DNA from: Euphorbia lathyris | Lineage: Eukaryota > Streptophyta > Magnoliopsida > Malpighiales > Euphorbiaceae | Direction: 5' to 3' | NCBI RefSeq assembly: GCF_963576675.1 | Contig: NC_088914.1 | Coordinates: 13,557,001-13,621,000, forward strand | DNA: 64,000 bases | Shown: piece by piece, positions 23,665-36,136 of the stretch | How the letters are laid out: each line of letters begins with the position of its first letter | Numbering within the stretch: position 1 is the first letter of the stretch | Position numbers and translations under genes: made by a program | The notes under the pieces: generated by a model | What the model was told of the DNA's origin: nothing | What the model saw: the letters and a program-made list of their open reading frames with translations, nothing else | Database searches by the model: none

Positions 23665-25672
23665 ATGGAGATGATGTATTTGCAGCTTGCTCAGTCTTCT
23701 TCTTATCAGGATTCTCTTAAGGTTCTTGAGGCTGATATACAACATGCTAATGCTTTGTGGGTTCTCTTAAATTTTGCTTCTTTTTCCTTACCAATTCTGT
23801 GTTTTTTGCTCTTGCTTTTTCTGGTTTTTGCTTAATTCTACTGTTTTCTGCTTGCCTGTTTATGGAATTTAGTAGCTTTCATGATCAACATGTTGATTCA
23901 TTATTTGGGTGTCTACTAATTCAGGATTATAAAAAAAAAGGGTCTTAATTTAGGTATATGCCTCTACTTTTGGTGTTAATTTTCATCTGGGTATGTAATT
24001 TGTGACTTTCTAGGTATAAATTTTCAAGGGGGAATTGAAATTTCTTTTTCCTCTGTGATTATTCTGTACTTGTGCATATAAAAATCATATCTTGCTCTGG
24101 GTTCTGTTTCTTGACCTTAGTCAATGCAGCTTCAATGGATTACTTTGACCAAAATTGGGGATTTTTTTAAGGGTTTTGTTTGTTTGGCTCAACTATTGTT
24201 GTTTACTACTAATCAAATACTTCTAAACTGGTGAGGTGTCAATTTCGTGTTTCGTATCAAAATCGTGTCAATCATGTCGGGTCAGTCGGGTTATCTATGT
24301 AAATCGTGTTTTCGTATCAGAAATTGCCACCTCTTGGGACTAAGTTCTCAATTTCAAACAGAATAGATTGGAATATCTAATCAATCTTATTTGCTCTTAG
24401 AAAGCTTAAAGCTTGATTAGGACATGGTTTTAGTGAACTAATTTGCTAATTTAATGTGGTTTATGATGGTGGATCAGGGCTTCTGCAATTCCAAGAGGCA
24501 AGAATGGTGCCCAATTTCAGATGAAATTAGTTTACAATCAATGGGCTCCTCTGTTTCTGTTTTTGCTTCAGCGGATGGATTGTTCTTGCATATGTCTTCT
24601 TCCTAGATATCTTAATCTCTTTCACATTCTTGTATATAAGGTTGCAACCGCTTTTCGCCTATTGTTTCGTTTATTTAAAGATAGTTCTTGAATTCTTGCC
24701 TTATAATTGATTGTGCATTTTCCCATTCAGATACGAGCTGATGGTAGACCGAATTTGTCCACACAAGGAAGAAAAGCAACAATCAAGGAGTTTTACGGTA
24801 TGAAAGATCGAAAATCAACTACTTTGTAGCAGTTGTTTAGTGTCGGAGATTAGTAGATTGGGGCTTAACTATTAGCTTGAGCTTTTTCAGAGCCTCCTGG
24901 ACCAAACGGTCGAGCGTTCGAGTCCCCACAACCTCATTAATTGGTGGAATTAAAAACACATGGCGGGATGTGCCTGTGTTGTACACGCTGCAAGCCCAAT
25001 GGGCATTTGCGTGTGGGGGTGTGTCTTATTAATATAAGATCTACGATTGGACCTTAACTTTTAGCTTGAGCTTTTAGTTAAAACGGCTCCATGACATTTA
25101 GTTATGCATTTGTTTTGGCTTTGGTTGATTTCTTTGAAAACCCGAATTATAGGTGTTATACTTCCATCTCTTCAGCGGCTTCATAGTAACTTGGAGGAGC
25201 TAGAGGATGTTAAGGAAGTGAATTCGGTGGGGAAAAAGTGGTCCGGAGGTGATCTTATTAGGCTTGCAAATGTTGATACCGAAAGGGAAGATGAATGTGG
25301 AATCTGCTTGGAGCCTTGCACGAAAATGGTCACACCGAATTGTTGCCACGCAATGTGCATCAAATGCTACCGCAATTGGTAACATAACAACAAATGCCTC
25401 GACATTGAATACACTAATTTTGCCTTATCAGTGTAGTGATTTTCGTTCCTAATTGTTGTAGGAACACAAGGTCGGAGTCCTGCCCTTTCTGTCGCGGTAG
25501 TTTAAAGAGAGTTAACTCGGAAGATCTATGGGTTCTTACTTGTGATAACGATGTGGTTGATACAAAAACAGCTTCGAAAGAGGATTTGCTACGATTCTAC
25601 CTTTATATTAACAGGTTACCGAAAGATTACCCGGATGCTCTTTTTTTAGTATATTATGAATATCTAATGTGA
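23665..25672 (+). CDS. AIRP2-like RING-type E3 ubiquitin-protein ligase
   Basis: Five exons join cleanly: 23665-23756, 24478-24640, 24731-24797, 25153-25378 and 25462-25672, with GT-AG introns, giving 252 residues. The protein begins MEMMYLQLAQSSSYQDSLKV and closely resembles plant E3 ligase AIRP2, a cytosolic positive regulator of abscisic-acid and drought responses (family knowledge; Arabidopsis AIRP2 is ~240 aa). A C3HC4 RING occupies residues 156-193, with zinc ligands C156, C159, C171, H173, C176, C179, C190 and C193, all present. The RING would bind the E2 and pass ubiquitin to a substrate. The N-terminal half (DCSCICLLPRYLNLFH) is the conserved family region of unknown structure. The first exon junction was chosen because it gives NALASAIPRGKNG, the family consensus. 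Intron 3 contains a SINE- or TRIM-like insertion. No breaks, so it is likely functional. Confidence 0.9.
24852..25094 (+). mobile_element. SINE- or TRIM-like repeat inside intron 3 of the RING gene
   Basis: Two similar segments, GGCTTAACTATTAGCTTGAG near 24864 and CCTTAACTTTTAGCTTGAGC near 25055, bracket a core. The core holds CAGAGCC and GGTCGAGCGTTCGAGTCC, the latter like a tRNA B box (GGTTCGAxxCC pattern). I recall this as a common dispersed plant repeat of tRNA-like character. It may be a TRIM with tiny terminal repeats or a SINE; the two cannot be told apart here. Confidence 0.5.
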
Positions 25673-25827
25673 ATTGAGATGTAGAGATAGAAAAAGCCAG
25701 ACCTTCAAATGTATATAAGAGTCTGGTATGATTCTGAGGGTACAAATGCACATTGTAGAAACTTGAAGGATTCATTTTCCTTCATTCTTAATAACAAATC
25801 TCTTTAGTTTCATGAACCCGAGTTGAT

Positions 25828-26010
25828 ATCATATTATCCGATTGGTCTCCGAACTTTGGGGATGTTTCAATAGCCTCCAAAATTTGCTTAAAATATAGCC
25901 TCTTAAGTCCACGTGGCAGTAGATATTTGGACCAGTTAAAACGCATAGCATTTTAACTAAATTCAGGGGTTATTAAATCCTTGTAACCATTTCAAGGACC
26001 TAATAGCACT
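25828..26010. mobile_element. Possible decayed MITE downstream of the RING gene
   Basis: GGTCTCCGAACTTTGGGGATG and later AATTCAGGGGTTATTAAATCC look like the two arms of the MULE-type MITE family at 22289, but shorter and diverged. No target duplication seen. Confidence 0.35.
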
Positions 26011-26263
26011 GTCCAAAAACAAGGCCGTCCGTCTAGACCGTTTGGGTTCTTAAAATCGAGAATCCGTTCCGATTTTTTCCGATTTTTTCCAATTAGTTCT
26101 TTGGGCATTTTTTTGGACGCGGTCTAGACCGTTTAAGCAATGATGAACAAAAATGTTATTTTATTATTAATTTTTTTTTTGCTTTATTATAATTCTAATT
26201 CTGGACAATCGATAACGTGTTCAGAGCCAATTGAATAACACCTTAAAGGTGATCTTTGGTAGA

Positions 26264-26605
26264 TTACGACCACTCAAAATATTACATAAAAATTCCCTCA
26301 ATTTGTGCACTAAAATTGTGCAATCGAAAGTAATTGCCCGATTATTTTTTCGGTCACTCTCCCAGATTACATAAAAAGTCTCCAAATTTGCGTCCATTTT
26401 TTCGTCACTCCCCAAGATTACATAGAAAGTCTTTATGACCACTCCTCAAAATATTACATAAAATTCCCTCAATTCGTGCACTAAAATTGTGCAATCGAAC
26501 ATAATTGCCCGACCATTTTTTCAGTCACTCCCCAAGATTACATTAAAAGTCTCCAAATCCGCGCCCATTTTTTCGGTCACTCCCCAAAATTACATAGAAA
26601 GTCCC
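26264..26605. repeat. Tandem duplication, two ~170-bp copies
   Basis: 26264-26436 and 26437-26605 share blocks such as CTCAAAATATTACATAAA, ATTGTGCAATCGAA, ATTGCCCGA and CACTCCCCAAGATTACAT, with a few substitutions. A partial third unit trails to about 26690. No gene is read in it. Confidence 0.75.
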
Positions 26606-26699
26606 CAAATTCGTGCAGTCGAAAGTAATTGCTAGCCCATTCGTGCATTAAATCGTTGCAGTCGAAAGTAATTACCAGCCCGAATGGGCGAGCAAAGTG

Positions 26700-27766
26700 C
26701 ACGTATGGTTTATTTATCAAAATCTCTCTTAAACACAATTCTAATACTCCATCTTCATATAAAATTAATAGACATGCTTACAATTTTTTAATGGAACAAA
26801 TTTAAAACAATTCATGACTTCAACATAAAGCATAATGAGGTCCTTGAATAATGCAATTGTTTTACACATTGACCCTCCTAATCTTTTTATTTTTACACAT
26901 TAAACCCTTATGATTTATAAACTTACATATGGAAGCTTTAGATAACTTTTTTTAAGTTTATTTGTACACACTTTACCAATATAAAATTATTACCAATTTT
27001 TTTATTCTTTAGCCACATTAAAACCTCCAATATCTTATATGGAAAATTTCAAACTTGGACCACAAGTTAATTTTCTCTTTGTAATCAAGTGATTCTTATA
27101 TTTATACTTTTCTTTTGTCCTAATTATAAATTAAAGAGTACTTAATTTAAAATAATCTATGTTTTGACTATAGTACTAATATAAAATACAAAAGAAATAA
27201 ATATGAGGCCACCACCCTAGACTTAGCAACTCTATACTCATTATTAATATTATTGTAATAAAAGATTACAATAATAATATTCTCTAATATGAATTTATTA
27301 CTTAGGGCTGCTTTAGCTGTCCTACCAAAAGGGTTAGGTATATTGGAGAATCTGATTAAAATACATTTATGGTCCTTAAACTATAATATTATTCATATTA
27401 TCATTCATAAACTTCATTTCATTATATAAAAGTCCTTGAATGTGTCATTGTAATATTAAAGTTCAAATTTTAAAAAAAAATTTATTAGAAATTTCTTTGT
27501 ATAATTGTCACCAAATCCACTTAATTAAATATAATCCTCAATATTATTCAACAACATAACTATAAGCTAACTTGATTCTATATACTCATTTCAAATTAAA
27601 AACCTTATATAATTAGTAGCTAGTACACCTAAAATATTCAATCAATAAATACATATATTACTCCTCCAAACAAAAAAAAAAAAATTATATATACATGCTA
27701 AACAATTTTTTTTTTCACGGAACAGAGAGTATTTGTTTTTTTACATGCTTTTTAAGTCAAATTCTG
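26700..27766. other. AT-rich intergenic stretch
   Basis: I see no gene, RNA gene or clear repeat unit here. It is AT-rich with many homopolymer runs and a short inverted TTACAATAATAATA segment near 27245-27285. Confidence 0.6.
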
Positions 27767-28033
27767 CTCCATCCGTTCCATCCGTTTCATATTACATGTT
27801 TTTCTAGAGAATTGCACGGGAATTAAGAATATTAGGAAAAAGACTTTGCTTCCCTTATTTATTGATTCCACTATTTATTCATTTTATAATAAGTCCATTA
27901 TTCTAAATACTTTCCATAAACCCACATATATAGCAGAAAGAATGTAACTTAATGTGTATTGATCGTATTAAAATGACATGTATTATGAAATAAAAAAAAA
28001 ACTCTAAAAAACATGTAATATGAAACGAAGGGG
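27767..28033. mobile_element. Stowaway-like MITE
   Basis: CCGTTTCATATTACATGTTTTT at the left end is mirrored by AAAAAACATGTAATATGAAAC at the right, ending GAAGGGG followed by TA. This resembles Stowaway elements (CTCCCTCCGTTTC ends, TA duplication). The left outermost bases are disturbed by a repeated CCATCCGTT, so the left boundary is approximate. Confidence 0.6.
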
Positions 28034-28565
28034 TACATGTTAATAATGTTTTTCTTAGAAAATATTTTCAATAATTGCAAATTAATTAGAACATGCAATA
28101 AAAGAACATATTATAAAATAATAGCATCAATTATAAGAATTGTGAGTTATTCTTAACAAAGGTGAATCTTTTTTTTCCCCTCAGTTCAACCCAATATTAT
28201 AAAAGGAAATTATTTTTGAAGTAAATGCATATAAAAGTTTAAATAAACAGGAAAAATATTAGAAGAATTTAAGAATAATTTAGATAATTAATCCGACTAT
28301 GTAATTTCAAGCTCGTCGAACACTTTTTAGGTGGGTTCCCTCACAATTAAATTTTCTTGCATACACTAAAACTCGAACTCGAGACCACTAAGAGTATATT
28401 TTTTTTTTCTTTTTCTATATTATAACTCTACAATACTCTATTATTGTTATAATTATTATTTTGTTTTTATAAACTCCATTGCAAATTCGATATACCTAAA
28501 CAAAGAATTCCTTAAATATTTAAAAAGAAAATGCAGCAATGAATATAAATAAACAATGGATAATT

Positions 28566-28571
28566 TTTATT
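28566..28571 (-). terminator. Candidate polyadenylation signal of GDSL gene 1
   Basis: The minus strand reads AATAAA about 120 bases past the TAG/TAA end of the gene, in the usual window for a plant poly(A) signal. Confidence 0.5.
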
Positions 28572-28688
28572 GAATGGAGAAAATTTCTCACAAAATAACA
28601 TCACATCAAATGTGACATTTAAATTTTCTCCTAAGAAAGAAAAACCGAAAACAAAAGTTACACAATGGGAGTAACCCTTCCCCCAAAT

Positions 28689-31600
28689 CTAATGATGGAT
28701 ATGAAACTTATGCTTGATCTTAGCCTGAATCAATTTATCAAATGATGGCTGACAATAACCCTTGTTAAACAGCAGATCAGCAAGCTTTTCATGCATAGCT
28801 TCAGTGAAGTGAATACCATCCCAACTGATGAAGTTTTTAGGGTTTTTACAAGTAGAAGTACCAGTTGTTCCACAAAGAGAATGCAGATTAAAGTTAAGTA
28901 ATCCTCCTCCAGATCCACAACATGCCTTGAATGGCTCCATGAAGTGGTTTAGTTTGAAGTTTGTTAATATGTCTTTGTATGCATTGAAGGTATCTGCATA
29001 TACAATAGTACAATCTGGATGTAGTATCCTTAACTTTTCAATCCTCTTCTGTAGAAGATGATTATGAAGCATTATCAACGCGTTTATCCCGGCTGAGCAT
29101 CCCATCTTATCGCGCTTCTTCTTCGAGTTTATAAGCATTTGTAATGGACAACATCCGGCTGGTGGTAGCCCTTGAACAACAATGTACTTTGCACCTCTAT
29201 CCAACAATGCCTGTGATTGAAAATTAAGCAAAATGTAAGCCCTAATGTTCCATACACAAAATGTAGTTATGTTAAAGGCATATATACCTTAAGAAGTTTG
29301 CCAACATTTCCAACTGATCCTTGTGATAAGGCTTGAGTAGGGCTAGAATGCTCGGAGAGTCGAGCGTAATCACTGTAACCTATAGCACCAACCCAGAAAA
29401 GGGAGCTGCCAATGTGCTTTTTGCATTCATGCTCGGGCTTACGGTTACAATCTGTTTGAAGGAGGTACTTATTGAACCAATCAACTTGGTTCAAGACACT
29501 GACTGGTTTGTGCTTCCACATTAGATTGAGTGGAGATTTTAAAGTAGTGTGGAAGTCAATTGAGAGACTAGTTGATCCTCCTATTGCAAAGTTCACACCA
29601 GCAGAGAAGTTCGCAGAAGCTTGCATATATGGATGTAAAGCGGGTAAGCCAAGAGCTTGGCATAAGAAATCAATGATCAATCGTCCATTAGAAAGCCTAT
29701 GTCCGGGCAATCTAGTTGTGATTCCATAGGGTGTGTGTGTATTTAAGAGCAATTTTCCAAAAAATGATTTGAGGCCTTCAACAAATAAAGCATTTCCTGT
29801 GTCAGTAATTGAATCTCCAAATGCAAATATTTTAGGGAAATGTCCTTTGAAGTTGGCAATTGAAGGGAAGGGGGTTTGTTGATTAGTTTGGTTATAGCCT
29901 GGTTGCATGTCAACAACAGGTGAGGTTGGAGTAATATTGGGAGGAGTAGGAGCAATGCTGTTTTGAGTTTGCCCAGGAGTATTTGGATTAGGTTGAGGAA
30001 AATCATTTGGATTAGGTTGAATAGAAGAGGGTGTGAGAGTGTTTTGATTAGACGAAGGATTTGGATTAAATTGACCTGGAATAGGAGCAATGTTCTGATT
30101 TGTTTGGGTGGAAGGAGGAAAAGCATTTTGATTATTTTGTCCAGGAATGAGACTGGGTGGAGAATTTGTTTGTTCAGGAGGAACAACATTGTTTTGATTA
30201 GGTTGACCAGAAGGAGGTAAGACATTTTGATTATTTTGTCCAGGAATGAGCATAGGTGGAGAATTTGTTTGTTCAGGAGGAACAACATTGTTTTGATTAG
30301 GTTGACCAGAAGGAGGTAAGACATTTTGATTATTTTGTCCGGGAATGAGCATAGGTGGAGAATTTGTTCGTTCGGGAGGAACAACATTGTTTTGATTAGG
30401 TTGACCAGAAGGAGGCAAGACATTTTGATTATTTTGTCCGGGAATGAGCATAGGTGGAGAATTTGTTTGTTCGGGAGGAACAACATTGTTTTGATTAGGT
30501 TGACTAGAAGGAGGTAAGGCATTTTGATTATTTTTTCCGGGAATGAAAATAGGTGGAGAATTTGTTTGTTCGGGAGGAACAACATTGTTTTGATTAGGTT
30601 GACCAGAAGGAGGTAAGACATTTTGATTATTTTGTCCGGGAATGAGAATAGGTGGAGAATTTGTTTGTTCAGGAGGAACATTGTTTTGATTAGGTTGACC
30701 AGAATGAGGTAAAACATTTTGATTATTTTGTCCGGAAATGAGAATAGGTGGAGAATTTGTTTGTTCAGGAGGAACAACATTGTTTTGATTAGGTTGACTA
30801 GAAGGAGGTAAGACATTTTGATTATTTTGTCCGGGAATGAGAATAGGTAGAGAATTTGTTTGTTCAGGAGGAACACCATTGTTTTGATTAGGTTGACCAG
30901 AAGGAGGTAAGGCATTTTGATTATTTTGTCCGGGAATGAGAATAGGTGGAGAATTTGTTTGTTCAGGAGGAACAACATTGTTTTGATTAGGTTGACCAGA
31001 AGGAGGTAAAACATTTTGATTATTTTGTCCGGGAATGAGAATGGGTGGAGAATTTGTTTGTTCAGGAGGAACAACATTGTTTTGATTAGGTTGACCAGAA
31101 GGAGGTAAGACATTTTGATTATTTTGTCCGGGAATGAGAATAGGTGGAGAATTTGTTTGTTCAGGAGGAACATTGTTTTGATTAGGTTGACCAGAAGGAG
31201 TGAGAGTGTTTTGATTAGACGAAGGATTTGGATTCAATTGACCTGGAATGGGAGCAATATTGTGATTTGTTTGGGTGGAATGAGGAAAGACATTTTGATT
31301 ATTTTGTCCAGGAATGAGAATAGGTGGAGAATTTGTTTGTTCAGGGGGAACAACAGTGTTTTGATTAGGTTGACCAGAAGGAGGAAAAACATTTTGATTA
31401 TTTTGTCCAGGAATGAGAATGGGTGGAAAATTTGTTTGTTCAGGAGGAACAACATTGTTTTGATTAGGTTGACCAGAAGGAGGAAATGCATTTTGATTAT
31501 TTTGTCCAGGAATAAGAATAGGTGGAGAATTTGTTTGTTCAGGAGGAACAACATTGTTTTGATTTGGTTGACCAGAAGGAGGAAAGACATTTTGATTATT

Positions 31601-32392
31601 TTGTCCAAGAATGAGAATAGGTGGAGAATTTGTTTGTTCAGGAGGAACAACAGTGTTTTGATTAGGTTGACCAGAAGGAGTGAGAGTGTTTTGATTAGAC
31701 GAAGGATTTGGATTAAGTTGACCTGGAATAGGAACATTATTGTGATTTGTTTGGGTGGAAGGTGGAAAAACATTTTGATTATTTTGTCCAGGAATGAGAA
31801 TAGGTGGAGAATTTCTTTGTTCAGGAGGAACAATAGTGTTTTGATTAGGTTGACCAGAAGGAGGAAATGCATTTTGATTATTTTGTCCAGGAATAAGAAT
31901 AGGTGGAGAATTTGTCTGTTCGGGAGGAAGAACATTGTTCTGATTAGGTTGATCGGAAGGGGGGAAAATTACTGGAGGATTCGGACTAACCAGACCGAAT
32001 GATGGAGGAATATTATTTTGATTGACTGGAGTATTTTGATTATTTTGACTAGTAGGAGGAAGAGTATTTTGATTTGAAGGAATATTTGGATGATTTTGGT
32101 CTCCTGGAATAGGATTAGTTTGACCAGAAGGAGCGATATTTTGATTGTTCGGAACGTTAGGAGGAGTCCCGTCATTATTTTGAGTAGGAGGGGAACTTGG
32201 ATTTCCTTTACCAGGAGGTTGAGAAGAAGGAGATTGAGGATTAAACGGGAAATTTGGAGGAATTCCATGATTCATTTGACATCTACAAGAACAATTATGA
32301 GGATCATTGAAAGGGAAATTGTTTTGAGCAGAAGTAAGACATGAAAATGATAATGAGAGAATGAAAATTGAGAAATACTCAAATTTTCTCAT
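28689..32392 (-). CDS. GDSL esterase/lipase with a large Asn/Gln/Pro-rich repeat linker (gene 1)
   Basis: Two exons, 29288-32392 and 28689-29210, with a 77-bp GT-AG intron in phase 0, give 1208 residues. It starts with a signal peptide (MRKFEYFSIFILSLSFSCLT), then a Cys cluster (NCSCRC), then ~800 residues of repeats. About 17 units of 33 residues (core VPPEQTNSPPILIPGQNNQN) are broken by three variant units (NPNPSSNQNTLTPS). The SGNH hydrolase domain starts near 854. Block I is FGDSITDTGN with nucleophile Ser861, block II is around Gly932, and block III reads GAIGYSDY (1002-1009). In block V, DGIH, Asp1166 and His1169 complete the triad. Block III normally has GxND; here Asn is Ser1007. Ordinary plant GDSL enzymes are ~350-400 aa. 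A proline-rich N-terminus before GDSL is known in APG-type proteins. It is probably secreted to the cell wall and should hydrolyse ester bonds; the substrate is unknown. Confidence 0.9.
29900..32250 (-). repeat. Coding minisatellite, 99-bp unit, ~17 copies plus 3 variant units
   Basis: Inside exon 1 of GDSL gene 1 the DNA repeats every 99 bases (33 codons), with some units of 96 bases. Three variant units encoding NPNPSSNQNTLTP divide the array into blocks of about 2, 4 and 11 units, a simple higher-order structure. The length changes are all multiples of three, so the frame has been kept. Confidence 0.85.
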
Positions 32393-32451
32393 CTTTGTAG
32401 AAAATATATTTATTTCCTTTTTTGAATTGATAGACTAATAAGAATTTGGTG

Positions 32452-32459
32452 TATTTATA
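32452..32459 (-). promoter_or_regulatory. TATA box of GDSL gene 1
   Basis: The minus strand reads TATAAATA, about 60 bases before the ATG at 32392. This implies a short 5' leader of roughly 30 bases. GDSL gene 2 has the same octamer upstream of its start. Confidence 0.6.
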
Positions 32460-33069
32460 CAAGTTTTCTTCTATAATTGGAAGTGAACCTCCAGTATTCT
32501 AGAATTCATAAGGTTGCTAATGTTTCCAATATATTTGGAATGTTGTTGAGTGAGAGTCTTTAGGAACATATAAGCTTAATTAATTTTAAAGAGAAATATA
32601 TTGGCCAAGTCAAATGCAATAAATTAGCCAATATTTTTTTTATATTACCAATATTTTATAATTATTTTTAAGTGAAATGTAATCTTCATCATGAACTAAA
32701 TTTATAGATTATATATTTGTTGTAAAAAATTAAGTATTAATGTTTTATTACATATCTTAAACTAATATTTTATTGTCTAAGTGAGCTTTTTTTTATATAA
32801 AATGTGAGAGTTTTTGATATATTTTTCTTTTTGGAATTAAGGATTTAAGTTAATTGTTTCAATACAAATATCAGTGAAAATGGGTGATAAACCTTTCCAG
32901 CGTCAATGCAGGAAAAACGCCTCCGCCACAACCACAGCCATGTCCCAACAACCAGCGAAATTGCTCGACCAACAATGCAGGATTGGTCCCGTATCAGAGT
33001 GACAAACCCATCCCATGCCCACTTTACTGTTAACTGAATCAATCGAGGCATTGAAGGAAAATAGGCAAA
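32460..33069. other. Intergenic region upstream of GDSL gene 1
   Basis: AT-rich upstream sequence. 32880-33069 has more balanced composition (CGCCTCCGCCACAACCACAG, then ACTGAATCAATCGAGGC) and may be a retroelement remnant, but I could not assign it. Confidence 0.4.
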
Positions 33070-34503
33070 TGTTTGGCAGCGGAAATATAAAATTTTTACC
33101 TATTTCCTTTTCCCAAGATCCGTTAATCGTTATTTCATATAAAGAGGGATTAAACATAAATACCTTTATGACGATCAATCTACCATTGCAAACGAAGTGC
33201 CCACAACTTCAAAAGAGATGGAATCTGTCAACCAATCTGCCCCTACCCGAACAGACCTTCCAAACCTCTGAATGACAATCCCAATCGTGAAAAAAAGGAA
33301 GGATGTGTCAAGAAGCTCCTGTCCAAAAGTCGTGACGATCCGACGGTTCAATCTCCGGGAATCCGCGAAATCGTGAACTGACCTGATGTAGGAGGAGCAA
33401 AACGAATTTCTCCTTTTGTATGTCTTTTCTACTTTCATGAACATAACAAAACATACAAGTAAACGATTAGAACTCAACCAAGTAATAGCAATCAAGATAG
33501 ATTGCCTCTAATTAATCAACACAAGATCAAGGAGAAAGAGGAAGAGATAAAATCAATCGAATGGAAGCAAGCGGTGAAATTCCGTCCTCTACTGTAGGGT
33601 CGAAATTCTCAGTCTGCAGGGGAGACTAGGGTTGGCTGAAATTTGCAATGGGAGGGGGTATATATAACCTCTTGTATCTAAACCCTAGTTAGATAGAATT
33701 AAGTTACCTGTTAAGAGTTATATTCGGAATAATACTCTTGTTATTATTATCTATAATTATATCTAAATATATAAAGATAATATTAACTTATTTAATAGGA
33801 TAATAATTAGAAGCAATTTAATCTCAATAAACCTTCTAACTTAATTATCCTATAATTAATTTAATCCACAATTATAATCTAATTAAAATTGTCGAAATTA
33901 AATCAATTCCCACATGTGTCCCAACACATGAATTTCGCCCCTCCATATATGGGCCTTAGTGGACTAAGTTGGGCTTCCATCAATTAATTAACATCCATTC
34001 CTCTTTTGGGTTTCAAGTCTTATGTATGACCCATTAGATTCTTATTGCTTCTAGCCGTATACAACCATTAAATTAATTTCTCAAAATTACATTCAATCTT
34101 TGTATAACGGAATGAGTACGCGAACTGTGATTGACAGATCCAAAACATTCCCTAGAGCGATAAGAAGACAGGTTGATTCCGTCGTTGACCTTTCCGTATT
34201 AGTTACAGTATAATTCGATCCTTTATCAACTACATCCTTGAACAGAATCTTATGACTATGGATTATATCAAGTCACATATAGCGAGACGTTCGTTTCACT
34301 TGTACATGCTGAGTTAACTCCGAATAGATAGGTTAAGTGAAATCTCCATTTCAAGTCTTAAGCTATCACCTTGCAAGGATTTAGAGTCAAATCTTCCACA
34401 AGCGATCCTTGGACGTATCTCCTATTTATCAGGAGTGACAAATGCTCAATCCAATGTTAACTACCCTGCAATTACTTCCTGTGATACCCAACGTCTGCCG
34501 AAC
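33070..34503 (-). repeat. Ty1/copia LTR, left piece (host of the gypsy insertion)
   Basis: Together with 48511-49103 this forms one LTR-like unit of ~2 kb, from TGTTTGGCAGCGGAA to AAATCCCAACA. The GCAGCGGAA block near its start is shared with the copia LTR fragment at 63367. The unit is split at 34503 by the gypsy element, which duplicated CGAAC. No primer-binding site or coding region adjoins it, so it is a solo or remnant LTR. The left boundary is uncertain. Confidence 0.6.
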
Positions 34504-36136
34504 TGTCACATCCGTCTCCCTAATTTTAGTTATTATACCCTAATATTATGTTATATTACATTTATTTATTTATTGGAGAGTTAATTGAGTATTATGGATA
34601 TAGTTTGGAGGTCAATTTCATGATTTAAGTGTAAAATTAAAAGTTTAGGGTAAGTTTTAAAAGAGGTTAAAGTTTAGAGGGGCCAAAAGGGAAATTTTTC
34701 CTCATTGGGAACATCACTTCACAACTCCCAAACCATTATTTCGTATATCTAAGAACAAGAAAGGTCAAACCTCATTTTTCAATTCCATTCTTCTCCATCT
34801 TCTCCTTTAAGCATGCAATTTACCTACTTGCAATGATCTTGTGATATCTGGAGTTTCTGTAGTCCGATTGAGCCGATTTGTTTTACAGTAGATTCTAGAC
34901 ATCCTAATACACATTGTGGTCGATGTGATTTTGATTTGGAATTTTCTAGCATGGATTCGAGCTAGACTGATTAGAGGGGCAGATTTGAGGCTTAATGTGT
35001 TTTTTTCCCTCAATTATGGTTAAAGTAAGTAACTATCAACTACCCTTAAAGTTTTTATGTATATATATGTATATATAACTCTATATTTTCCAGAAAATTG
35101 AATTTTTGTAGTGATTTTTGACATGCATTTGATTAATTGGAGTTTCTATGGATTAGTTTTTAACATGAGCTTAAAGTTAAGTTCAAAGTAATTATATATG
35201 TATTTCCATGTTAATTTTAACCTATAATATATATTAATGTATACATGATTTGAGTTTTGTTTTGATGAACTTGGTATATTTGATTAATATTTGTGTAAGA
35301 TTTGATATTTTGAAGAGTAGAATTTAAAGGAAAGCGTTTTGAGAATCTTTATTGAAATTGCTTTATGTACAAAAGTATATGTCTATATATTAAGTGATTT
35401 TCAATAAATTTATTTCTCAAAGTAAATTTTAGTTTTAATTAAAGGTTGTTAAAATATGAATTTGGATGAATTATGGTTTATTGAAATAAATTATATATAT
35501 ATATATATATATGATGATTTTATGTCTTTACTTTTAAGAAATTGAAGTTATTATTGATAAATATATTTTGAAATTATTTATTGGTGATTTTAGTTCAATA
35601 ATAAAGTATTTTTTAATATTTTGGAAATTGATTGAGTAAAGATATTGAGAAAACTTTATGATGTTGATTTAGGAGTTATATATATATATATATATATTTA
35701 CATAAATGGGGTTGTTTTTAATGGTGAGCACTAAATTATCTCCATGTATGGTGAGTGTTTAATAGCCATTGGATCAAGATCTAGTGGTCCATGATTTAAG
35801 TTGTAATTTAATATTAAAATGGGTTTTACCTGATGACATGTCAGTTGTAATTTGGAATATTGTGCTTTGAAAAACGTTTTCTCTTTCCTCAAGATATAAC
35901 CAACTTCCAAGAAATAAATTTTTTTCGGGATGTTTTTATTTTACATAAGAAGACGTCTTCTTTTAAGTAATTTTGTATTCGTCTAATCAATGTTATATGC
36001 ATTAAATCTTAATAAATGATTATTCATTGGGAACACGAAAAGCTTGACATTGAGAATGTACAACATTATTTATGATAACCAAATACAACATTAATGATGT
36101 TCTAATTAATGGTGTTATTCCTCTATTTATTACCTT

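Noticed and set aside
24890..24930. A tRNA gene, suggested by GGTCGAGCGTTCGAGTCC
   Set aside because: Only a B-box-like segment is present; I could not fold an acceptor stem, anticodon arm or A box. It fits a SINE- or TRIM-like repeat better.
29743..31935. Long minus- and plus-strand frames in other phases (LLNKQILHLFSF and NRWRICLFRRNN repeats)
   Set aside because: Shadows of the 99-bp coding repeat in GDSL gene 1. The periodic DNA keeps several frames open at once.
33015..33275. + strand frame starting MPTLLLTESIEALKENRQ
   Set aside because: It crosses the putative LTR boundary at 33070 and has no coherent domain. Only the first ~20 residues look gag-like, which is not enough to call.
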